The position numbers and the translations under genes were made by a program. Shown here piece after piece: positions 25,689 to 32,034 of a stretch of 32,034 nucleotides of DNA. This DNA is from Hyphomicrobiales bacterium. GTDB lineage: Bacteria > Pseudomonadota > Alphaproteobacteria > Rhizobiales > Xanthobacteraceae. The stretch lies in NCBI GenBank assembly GCA_003140315.1, contig PLJS01000222.1:1-32034 (forward strand), read 5' to 3'. The notes beneath the pieces were generated by a model that had not been told where the DNA came from, searched no databases, and was given only the letters and a program-made list of their open reading frames with translations. Positions within the stretch are counted from its first letter, which is position 1; every line of letters begins with the position of its first letter.

Positions 25689-26464
25689 TGAACTCCGAAT
25701 TTGGCCGCAAGCTCGCCTCCGCGGCATTCATCATCGGCTTGTTCGTCGTGTGGGAGGCGCTCTGTCTCCTCTTCCATGTCAGCGACGTGATCCTGCCGCG
25801 GCCGAGCCAGATCTTCGTCACGCTGTGGGACAAGTTTCCGGCGCTGTGGCCGCACACGCTGCAGACGCTCTACACCACCATGGTCGGTTTCGTCGGCGGC
25901 GTCGTCATCGGCATCATGATCGGGATCATCATCGGCTGGTCGAAGCTCGCCTACGACGTCGCCTATCCGCTGCTCGTCGGGTTCTCGTCGATCCCCAAGG
26001 TCGCGGTGGTGCCGATCTTCGTGCTCTATTTCGGCTCGGGCACCGTGCCGGCCGTGCTCACCGCGCTGATCATGAGCATCTTCCCCGTGGTGGTGAACGT
26101 CGCGACCGGGCTCGCCACCACCGAGCCCGAACTCGAAGACGTCATGAAAGCGCTCAAGGCGACCAAGTTCGACATCCTGTGGAACGTCGGACTGCCGCGC
26201 GCGATGCCGTACTTCTTCGCCTCGCTCAAGGTCGCGATCACGCTCGCCTTCGTCGGCTCGGTCATCTCCGAGACCGTCGCGTCGAACCGCGGCATCGGCA
26301 ACATGATGATGATCGCGAGCGCGTCGTTCGACGTGCCGCTGGTGTATGCCGGGCTGTTCATTCTCGCGGTTCTCGGCGTCGCGCTCTACGCCATCTTCTC
26401 GCTGGTCGAAGGACGCGTCACCGGGTGGGCGCATCGCAAGACCGAATTCGCCATGGGCGCCTGA
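25685..26464 (+). CDS. NitT/TauT-type ABC transporter permease
   Basis: The 259-aa membrane protein has about six transmembrane segments (for example FIIGLFVVWEALCLLF and VGGVVIGIMIGIIIGW). The conserved permease loop is ALKATKFDILWNVGLPRAMP, which contacts the ATPase. The N-terminal part has LPRPSQIFVTLWD, a common SsuC/TauC pattern. A single permease gene implies a homodimeric channel. The ATG overlaps the ATPase stop, and the second binding-protein gene follows after 19 bp. Confidence 0.95.
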   Translation: MMNSEFGRKLASAAFIIGLFVVWEALCLLFHVSDVILPRPSQIFVTLWDKFPALWPHTLQTLYTTMVGFVGGVVIGIMIGIIIGWSKLAYDVAYPLLVGFSSIPKVAVVPIFVLYFGSGTVPAVLTALIMSIFPVVVNVATGLATTEPELEDVMKALKATKFDILWNVGLPRAMPYFFASLKVAITLAFVGSVISETVASNRGIGNMMMIASASFDVPLVYAGLFILAVLGVALYAIFSLVEGRVTGWAHRKTEFAMGA

Positions 26465-26483
26465 GCCCCAACAGGAGAACAAA

Positions 26484-27506
26484 ATGCTCAAACGTCTCGC
26501 GGCGCTCGCCGCAGGCTTGATGCTGACGCTCGCACCCGCGGCGGCGCAGGACACCAAGATCAAGTTCACGCTCGACTGGAAGCTCCAAGGCCTCCATGCC
26601 TGGTTCTATTGGGCCGCCGACAAGGGGTACTTCAAGGCGGAAGGGCTCGACGTCACGATCGATCAGGGCGAGGGTTCGGCCGCGACCGTCATACGCATCA
26701 TGGGCGGCGCCTATGATGCGGGCTTCGGCGACATGAACGCCGTGATCCAGAACGCTGCGACGCGCCCCGACGTGCCGATCATGGTCTACATGATCTACTC
26801 CAAGGCGCCGTTCGCCTTGCTCGTGAAGGCGGACAGTCCGATCAAGACGATCGCCGACATCGCGGGCCACAAGCTCGGCTCGCCGGCCGGCGGCGCCGCC
26901 ATCAAGCTGTTCCCGCTGCTGGCGAAGAAGAACGGCCTCGATCCCACGAAGGTCGAGATCGTCAGCATGGCGCCGAACCTCCAGGAGCAGATGCTGATCC
27001 GCGGCGACGTCGACATCTCGGCGCTGTTCAGCGCCACGAGCTACATGAATCTCGTGGCGCTCAAGCTCGATCCCGACAAGGGCTTCCGCTGGATCTACTA
27101 CTCCGACGGCGGCGTCGACCTTTATTCCAACGGCGTGATGGTGTCCCAGAAGCTCGCCAAGGAGAAGCCCGAGGCCGTCCGCGGCCTCGTGCGCGCGATC
27201 AACAAGGCGCTGAAGGACTGCATCGCCGATCCCGACGCTGCGATCGAGCTGCTCGCCAAGCAGGAGCCGCTACTCAACAAGGAGATCGAGAAGCGCCGTC
27301 TCATCTATACGGTGAAGAATCTGATCGCGACGCCGGAAGCGGCCGAGCTCGGCGTCGGCGACATGAAGAACGCGCGCATGGACGAGTCGATCAAGGTGAT
27401 CCAAGCGGCCTACGAATTGCCGAAGTCGCCCAAGGTCGAAGACGTGTTCAGCCGGGCGTTCCTGCCGCCAAAGGCGGAGCGGATGCTCCCGGCGATGGCG
27501 AACTGA
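26484..27506 (+). CDS. NitT/TauT-type (NMT1/THI5-like) substrate-binding protein 2
   Basis: The 340-aa periplasmic protein has a short signal peptide (MLKRLAALAAGLMLTLAPAA, cleavage near AAAQ). The mature N-terminus, IKFTLDWKLQGLHAWFYWAA then DKGYFKAEGLDVTIDQGEGS, is clearly related to the protein at 21417. Both end with a similar FLPPKA motif. AGGAG at 26473-26477 supports the ATG at 26484. Two paralogous binding proteins with one ATPase/permease pair suggest that the importer accepts two related ligands, or that one protein acts as a sensor. Confidence 0.93.
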   Translation: MLKRLAALAAGLMLTLAPAAAQDTKIKFTLDWKLQGLHAWFYWAADKGYFKAEGLDVTIDQGEGSAATVIRIMGGAYDAGFGDMNAVIQNAATRPDVPIMVYMIYSKAPFALLVKADSPIKTIADIAGHKLGSPAGGAAIKLFPLLAKKNGLDPTKVEIVSMAPNLQEQMLIRGDVDISALFSATSYMNLVALKLDPDKGFRWIYYSDGGVDLYSNGVMVSQKLAKEKPEAVRGLVRAINKALKDCIADPDAAIELLAKQEPLLNKEIEKRRLIYTVKNLIATPEAAELGVGDMKNARMDESIKVIQAAYELPKSPKVEDVFSRAFLPPKAERMLPAMAN

Positions 27507-27515
27507 ACAAGCGGC

Positions 27516-28949
27516 ATGCGCGACATTCACTGCAAGTACGTCCTGACGGCGGCCGACAAGGCCGCCGTCGGCAATCACACGATCCGCCTCGACCGCGAAC
27601 GCATCGCGGCGGTCGAGCCGACAACAGGCGCGACCGAGCCGCTGTTCGCGCTCCCGGCGCTCGCCAACGCGCATGACCACGCACGGCCGACGCGATCGAG
27701 CTCGTTCGGTACGGCTGGAAAACCGCTGGAAATATGGCTGCACTATCTGGCGCTCCTGCCCGCGGTTGATCCGTATCTCGCGACCACGGTGTCGCTCGCG
27801 CGCTCCGCACTCGGCGGTGCGGGCTGCGTGATGGTGCATTACACCCGCGTGCAGGGCCTGACTGACCTGCCGACGGAAGCCGCGCAGGTCGCGCGCGCGG
27901 CGCGCGATGTCGGCGTGCGGGTCGGCTTCGCGGTCGCGCTGCGCAATCGCAATCCGCTGGTCTATGGACCGTCCGAGCCGATCCTCGCAGCGCTCCCGCC
28001 CGCGGCACGCGACGAGATTGCGCGGCGCTTCGTGCGTGCGCCGCTACCGGTCAAGGACCTGATCGCGTTGACCGACGCGATCGCCTCGTCTGCGAGCGAA
28101 ACCTTCGATGTGCAATACGGACCGGCGGCCGTGCACTGGTGCACGCCCGAACTGCTGGAAGCCGTCGCGGAGGCGTCCGCGCGGACCGGCCGCCGCATCC
28201 ACATGCATCTCCTGGAGACGCGCTATCAGCGCCAATGGGCCGACGCGAACTTTCCCGATGGCATTGTGTCGTATCTCGACTCCATCGGCTTCCTGAGCGA
28301 GCGCCTGACGCTCGCGCATTGCGCCTGGGCGCGGCCGGATGAATTCGAATTGCTCGCCGAACGCCGCGCCACCATCTCGGTCAACACGTCGTCCAACCTT
28401 CACCTGCGCTCCGGCATCGCGCCGCTCCCTGAGATGATCAAGCGCGGCTGCCGCGTCGCGCTCGGTCTCGATGGCGCGGCACTCGACGAGGACGACGACG
28501 CGCTGCGCGAGATGCGGCTCGCCGATCTGCTGCACGGCGCGGTCGGCTTCGAGACGAAGGTCGAGCGCAAAGCGATCCTCGATGCCGTGCTGGTCAACGG
28601 CCGCCGCTCGGTCACCAACCGCGACGAAGGCGGCACGCTGAGCGCGGGCACGCCGGCCGATATCCTGCTGCTTGACTGGGACAAGCTCGACGAGGACCGG
28701 TTGCGCCCCGATCTCGATCCGCTCGATCTCCTGTTCGCGCGCTCGACCGCGCGGCACATCAAGGAGCTCATCGTTGCCGGCAAGACGATCGTGCGCGAGG
28801 GCCGCGTGCTCGGGATCGATTTCCACGCGATGAACAAAGAACTGCTCGCGCGCTTCCGCCACGGCATCGCGCATAACGCACCGCTGGCGGCCGCGCTGCC
28901 GGAGCTGGGGCGGGCTGTGCGCGATCATTTTGAAACGCCGTGCTGCTAG
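27516..28949 (+). CDS. Amidohydrolase, cytosine/guanine deaminase-chlorohydrolase-like
   Basis: The 477-aa protein belongs to the mononuclear branch of the amidohydrolase superfamily (cytosine deaminase, TrzN/AtzB type). Metal and catalytic residues are visible as His53 and His55 (NAHDHARP), His231 and Glu234 (HMHLLET), His268 (LAHCAW) and Asp319 (LGLDGAALDEDDD). Family members deaminate or dechlorinate nitrogen heterocycles or hydrolyse open-chain amides. It starts 9 bp after the second binding-protein gene, so it is probably co-transcribed. The preceding ribosome site is weak. Together with the barbiturase-like gene that follows, a deamination giving an oxo-pyrimidine or oxo-triazine is plausible, but the substrate is not determined. 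Confidence 0.87.
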   Translation: MRDIHCKYVLTAADKAAVGNHTIRLDRERIAAVEPTTGATEPLFALPALANAHDHARPTRSSSFGTAGKPLEIWLHYLALLPAVDPYLATTVSLARSALGGAGCVMVHYTRVQGLTDLPTEAAQVARAARDVGVRVGFAVALRNRNPLVYGPSEPILAALPPAARDEIARRFVRAPLPVKDLIALTDAIASSASETFDVQYGPAAVHWCTPELLEAVAEASARTGRRIHMHLLETRYQRQWADANFPDGIVSYLDSIGFLSERLTLAHCAWARPDEFELLAERRATISVNTSSNLHLRSGIAPLPEMIKRGCRVALGLDGAALDEDDDALREMRLADLLHGAVGFETKVERKAILDAVLVNGRRSVTNRDEGGTLSAGTPADILLLDWDKLDEDRLRPDLDPLDLLFARSTARHIKELIVAGKTIVREGRVLGIDFHAMNKELLARFRHGIAHNAPLAAALPELGRAVRDHFETPCC

Positions 28950-28952
28950 CTC

Positions 28953-29037
28953 CGTCATGCCCGGCCTTGTGCCGGGCATCCACGCCTTTGGTTCTGCAAG
29001 CAAGACGTGGATGGCCGGGTCAAGCCCGGCCATGACG
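28953..29037. repeat. CGTCATGCCCGG-type inverted-repeat element
   Basis: Two 32-bp halves, 28953-28984 (starting CGTCATGCCCGGCCTTG) and 29006-29037 (ending CCCGGCCATGACG), are approximate reverse complements. Each half also contains its own hairpin: TGCCCGG/CCGGGCA and TGGCCGGG/CCCGGCCA. This repeat type is common between genes in Bradyrhizobium relatives. It starts 3 bp after the amidohydrolase stop and ends just before the barbiturase-like gene's ribosome site. Confidence 0.88.
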
Positions 29038-29051
29038 AATGGAGGATCTGA

Positions 29052-30146
29052 ATGCCCATCGCAAAAGTCCACCGCATTTCGGCCACCGCACCGGACGACG
29101 TGAGCGGGATCGAAGCCGCGATCGCAGCCGGGCGCATCGTTCCGAAAGGTGTCATCGCGGTGCTCGGCAAGACCGAGGGCAATGGCCTGGTCAACGATTT
29201 CTCGCGCGGCCAGGCGACGCTCGCGCTTGGCCTGATGTTCGCCCGTCATCTGCCGCACGAGGCCGCGGCGCAGATCTGCCTCGTGATGTCGGGCGGCACC
29301 GAGGGCGCGATGGCGCCGCACTGGCTGGTGCTTTCGCGCGTGGCCGGCGACGCGGGCACGCGTCCGGCGCTCGCCATCGGCCGCGCGCACACACCGCCGC
29401 TGCCATTTTGGCATCTCGGCCGCACCGCGCAGGTCGATATGGTGGCCGAGGGCGTCTACGCCGCCATGGCGGAGGCCGGCATTGCCAAAGTCGACGATGT
29501 GCATTTTGTGCAGATTAAGTGCCCGCTGCTGATCGCGCAGCGCATCGCCGAAGCGGACAGCCAGGACAAGAGCGTCGCGACGCGCGACACGCTCAAGTCC
29601 ATGGGCCTGTCGCGCGGCGCCAGCGCGCTCGGCGTTGCGGTTGCGCTCGGCGAGATCGAGCGCGACAGGATCACCGACGCGGTCATCGGGACCGACGCGT
29701 CTCTCTCTTCCGCGCGCGCAAGCGCGTCGGCCGGGATCGAGCTCGTCAATCATGAGATCGTCGTGCTCGGCATGTCGGATGCCTGGTCGGGACCGCTCGC
29801 GATCGATCGCGGCGTGATGGCGGACGCGATCGACGTCGAGCCCGTGCGCGCCGCGCTCGCCCGTCTCGGCCTTTCCGCCGCCGGGCAGCTTGCGCCCGCG
29901 CAACGCGAACGCCTCGTCGCCGTGCTCGCCAAGGCGGAGGCAAGTCACGACGGCAGGCTGCGCGGGCACCGCCACACCATGCTGGACGATTCCGACATCG
30001 CCTCGACGCGTCACGCGCGCGCCTTTGTGGCTGGCGCGCTGGGCGGGCTCGTCGGCCACGCGGAGATTTTCGTCTCTGGCGGTGCCGAGCATCAGGGCCC
30101 GGACGGGGGCGGACCGGTCGCGCTGATCGTGCGGCGCGAGGCGTAA
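29052..30146 (+). CDS. Ring-opening amidohydrolase: barbiturase / cyanuric acid hydrolase family
   Basis: The 364-aa protein matches the rare barbiturase/AtzD family, which hydrolyses barbituric acid to ureidomalonate or cyanuric acid to carboxybiuret. The family has three repeated domains, each with a Ser-Lys pair: Lys40 (GKTEGNG) with Ser80 (MSGGTEG), Lys156 (QIKCPLL) with a serine in ASASAGIEL (224-226), and Lys294 (AKAEAS) with Ser342 (FVSGGAEHQGPDGGG). All three pairs are present, so the enzyme is probably active. GGAGG at 29041-29045 supports the start. Sequence reading cannot decide between barbiturate and cyanurate. It lies at the end of the catabolic operon, behind a hairpin repeat, and converges on the YeiH-like gene with a 2-bp gap. 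Confidence 0.93.
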   Translation: MPIAKVHRISATAPDDVSGIEAAIAAGRIVPKGVIAVLGKTEGNGLVNDFSRGQATLALGLMFARHLPHEAAAQICLVMSGGTEGAMAPHWLVLSRVAGDAGTRPALAIGRAHTPPLPFWHLGRTAQVDMVAEGVYAAMAEAGIAKVDDVHFVQIKCPLLIAQRIAEADSQDKSVATRDTLKSMGLSRGASALGVAVALGEIERDRITDAVIGTDASLSSARASASAGIELVNHEIVVLGMSDAWSGPLAIDRGVMADAIDVEPVRAALARLGLSAAGQLAPAQRERLVAVLAKAEASHDGRLRGHRHTMLDDSDIASTRHARAFVAGALGGLVGHAEIFVSGGAEHQGPDGGGPVALIVRREA

Positions 30147-30148
30147 GG

Positions 30149-31201
30149 CTACGTGACGCCCGCGAGGTGGATCAACGCGAAGCTGATCAGCCCCAGAACG
30201 ACGAGCGAGACGGTCACGGCGGTCGTAACGCGCAGCCCCGCTTTGGAGACGGTCCGGATATCGACGCCTAAGCCCAGCGCCGCCATCGCGATGGTGGTCA
30301 GGATGACCGTCGTTGCTTTGAGAGGCCCGAGAAGATGCTGCGGGATGATGCCGAGCGAGCGGGCCACCGCGAGCACGAGAAACCCGACAATGAACCATGG
30401 CACCAGTTCACGCAGCGGCGGCCAGCCCGGCCGGGCGCTGTCGGTGGTCTCGCCGTCGGTCTCGTTGCGCAGGCGACCCGCGAACAGAGAAAGGCCGAGC
30501 ACGACCGGCCCGAGCATCAGCACCCGCACCAGCTTGACGACCGTTCCGACCTGATTGCTGAGCGCTCCGATCGGGAGCGTCGCCGCCAGCACCTGCGGCA
30601 CCGCATAGACGGTCAGGCCGGCCAGCACGCCGTACTGCGTCAGCGACAGATTGAGGATCGGAACCAGCAGCGGCAGCCCCAAGACGACGACGACGCCAAG
30701 GACGGCCGTAAACGCGATCGAGGATGCAATCTCGTCCGCGTCCGCCCCGATGATCGGCGCCACCGCCGCGATGGCGGAGTTGCCGCAGATCGAGTTGCCG
30801 CAGGCGACCAGAATCGCCATGCGCCGCGGCAGACCGAGGGCGCGACAAATGCTGTAGCTGCTCCCAATTGCGAATGCGACGACGGTTGCGATGCCGATCA
30901 GAAGAATGGGCCCAAGCGCCACCACGGTGCCGACGCTCAGCGAGGCGCCGAGCAGAACGACCGCGATCTCTAGGAGCGTTTTGGCGCTGAAGCCGATGCC
31001 CCGGTTCCACACCGGCCCCGGCGTCCAGACGACCCGCAGCGCCACGCCGAGCAGGATCGCAATCACCAGCGCTTCGAGATAGGAGCCGCCGACGAGACGG
31101 ACTTCAATCTTTTCCATCAGGGTGGCGATCGCGGTCACGGCGACGCAAAGGAGGATGCCCGGCAGGTGGTTTTTGAGACTCGCAAGCACAGAAAACCTCA
31201 A
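30149..31201 (-). CDS. YeiH/UPF0324 family membrane protein (putative sulfate exporter family)
   Basis: The 350-aa protein has about ten hydrophobic segments and the UPF0324 signature CGNSICGNSAIAAVAPII (134-151). Other segments are EIAVVLLGASLSVGTVVAL and ALGLGVDIRTVSKAG. The family is annotated as putative sulfate exporters on limited evidence. The frame begins with a TTG at 31201; a GTG at 31189 preceded by GAGG at good spacing is an alternative start four codons in. No ATG is available near either. It converges on the barbiturase-like gene and is divergent from hemA. A role in exporting sulfite or sulfate from sulfonate breakdown is only speculation. Confidence 0.9.
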   Translation of the reverse strand: MRFSVLASLKNHLPGILLCVAVTAIATLMEKIEVRLVGGSYLEALVIAILLGVALRVVWTPGPVWNRGIGFSAKTLLEIAVVLLGASLSVGTVVALGPILLIGIATVVAFAIGSSYSICRALGLPRRMAILVACGNSICGNSAIAAVAPIIGADADEIASSIAFTAVLGVVVVLGLPLLVPILNLSLTQYGVLAGLTVYAVPQVLAATLPIGALSNQVGTVVKLVRVLMLGPVVLGLSLFAGRLRNETDGETTDSARPGWPPLRELVPWFIVGFLVLAVARSLGIIPQHLLGPLKATTVILTTIAMAALGLGVDIRTVSKAGLRVTTAVTVSLVVLGLISFALIHLAGVT

Positions 31202-31268
31202 TGGGCAGGGCTGGCGGGTCAGGGAACGCGTCCTCCGGCCGGAGGCGGCAATTTCATTCTATTTCACT

Positions 31269-31282
31269 TTGATCCATAGCAA
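31269..31282 (+). promoter_or_regulatory. Candidate FNR/FixK box upstream of hemA
   Basis: TTGATCCATAGCAA matches the consensus TTGAT-N4-ATCAA at nine of ten positions and lies 85 bp before the hemA start. FNR/FixK-type oxygen control of hemA is established for Bradyrhizobium japonicum, so a functional site here is credible. It could also serve the divergent YeiH-like gene. Confidence 0.6.
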
Positions 31283-31366
31283 AATGTGATTGCGCCATGC
31301 GGGATATGGTCTCGACAGTCGAATGAGAACGCTTCTAATGTCAGCCCGTGCGGAGCCTTGAGTGCG

Positions 31367-32034
31367 ATGAATTACGACGCTTATTTCGCCGATTCCCTGG
31401 CGCGCCTGCGGGACGAGCGCCGCTATCGCGTTTTCGCCGACCTGGAGCGCCTCGCCGGGCGCTTCCCGCACGCGATCTGGCACTCGCCGCAGGGCAAGCA
31501 GAACGTCATCATCTGGTGCTCGAACGATTATCTCGGCATGGGCCAGCACCCCAAGGTGGTCGGCGCCATGGTCGAGACCGCGACGCGCATGGGCGCCGGC
31601 GCCGGCGGCACACGCAACATCGCCGGGACCAACCATCCGCTGGTCGAGCTTGAGGCGGAGCTTGCCGATCTGCACGGCAAGGAAGCAGCGCTCGTCTTCA
31701 CCTCCGGTTACGTGTCGAACCAGACCGGCATCTCGACGATCGCGCGGCTGATGCCCGGCTGTCTGATCCTGTCCGATGCCCTGAATCACAATTCCATGAT
31801 CGAGGGCGTGCGCCAGGCGGGCTGCGACAAGGTCGTCTGGCGTCACAATGACGTTGGCCATCTCGAAGAGCTTCTGCGCGCGGAGCCGCGCGAGCGGCCG
31901 AAGCTGATCGTGTTCGAGGGCCTTTATTCGATGGATGGCGACGTCGCGCCGGTGAAGGCGATCTGCGGCCTCGCGGAAAAATACGACGCCATGACCTACT
32001 GCGACGAGGTCCACGCGGTCGGCATGTACGGCCC
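31367..32034 (+). CDS. hemA: 5-aminolevulinate synthase, N-terminal part (cut by window end)
   Basis: The frame starting MNYDAYFADSLARLRDERRY runs open for 222 codons to the window edge. It encodes the pyridoxal-phosphate enzyme that condenses glycine and succinyl-CoA to 5-aminolevulinate, the first step of tetrapyrrole synthesis in alphaproteobacteria. Diagnostic blocks are WCSNDYLGMGQHPKVV, the glycine-rich GAGAGGTRNIAGTNHPLVEL, FTSGYVSNQTGIST, LNHNSMIEGVRQAGC and CDEVHAVGMYG. The PLP-binding lysine lies beyond the window; full family length is about 400 residues. The ribosome site is weak. A FixK-like box upstream suggests induction at low oxygen. Confidence 0.96.
   Translation, partial: MNYDAYFADSLARLRDERRYRVFADLERLAGRFPHAIWHSPQGKQNVIIWCSNDYLGMGQHPKVVGAMVETATRMGAGAGGTRNIAGTNHPLVELEAELADLHGKEAALVFTSGYVSNQTGISTIARLMPGCLILSDALNHNSMIEGVRQAGCDKVVWRHNDVGHLEELLRAEPRERPKLIVFEGLYSMDGDVAPVKAICGLAEKYDAMTYCDEVHAVGMYG

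Noticed and set aside
28044-30398. 784-codon minus-strand open frame across the amidohydrolase and barbiturase genes
   Set aside because: It runs antisense through two well-supported genes and an intergenic repeat, with a His/Arg/Asp-rich composition typical of shadow frames.

Overview
The window is GC-rich chromosomal DNA from an alphaproteobacterium of the order Hyphomicrobiales, most like Bradyrhizobiaceae/Xanthobacteraceae. Three things point there. The first is the housekeeping order maf - infA - phosphatase - UPF0262 - hisD - DUF2948 - murA. The second is several copies of GAGCATGATC-type palindromes and CGTCATGCCCGGG-type intergenic repeats, which I recognise from these families. The third is a C4-pathway 5-aminolevulinate synthase. 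The assignment rests on recognition and synteny, not on a search.

Region 1 (1-6360) is mostly minus-strand housekeeping: maf, the 3' remnant of an infA gene, a low-molecular-weight phosphatase, UPF0262, hisD, a DUF2948 protein, murA and a 60-aa conserved small protein. A small secreted SH3-like protein and an NTF2-like protein lie on the plus strand. Region 2 (6361-9770) has a tRNA-Thr(GGU), a 58-aa lysine-rich ORF and a minus-strand operon. That operon encodes an MhpD/HpaH-type hydratase, a NitT/TauT-type binding protein and an HpaI-type aldolase, which fits uptake plus two consecutive steps of a meta-cleavage pathway. Region 3 (9771-14100) carries a secreted DUF4424 protein and a 1079-aa transglutaminase/DUF2126 protein.

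Region 4 (14159-30146) is the most interesting part. It holds a hydantoin-racemase-like protein, a transthyretin/5-hydroxyisourate-hydrolase-like protein with altered active-site positions, and a complete polyamine-type ABC importer. After these come an arylmalonate-decarboxylase-like protein and a LysR regulator. A long plus-strand operon then encodes two paralogous binding proteins, an SDR, a dihydroorotase/allantoinase-type cyclic amidohydrolase, a NitT/TauT-type ATPase and permease, a deaminase-type amidohydrolase and a barbiturase/cyanuric acid hydrolase family enzyme. Several of these families open or isomerise cyclic ureides, so I read the locus as import and stepwise degradation of a pyrimidine-, hydantoin- or triazine-like ring. 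The substrate is unknown.

Region 5 (30149-32034) contains a YeiH-family membrane protein and, divergent from it, the first 222 codons of hemA preceded by a near-consensus FNR/FixK box. The hemA gene runs off the window. Intergenic DNA is short throughout and is largely filled by hairpin repeats.
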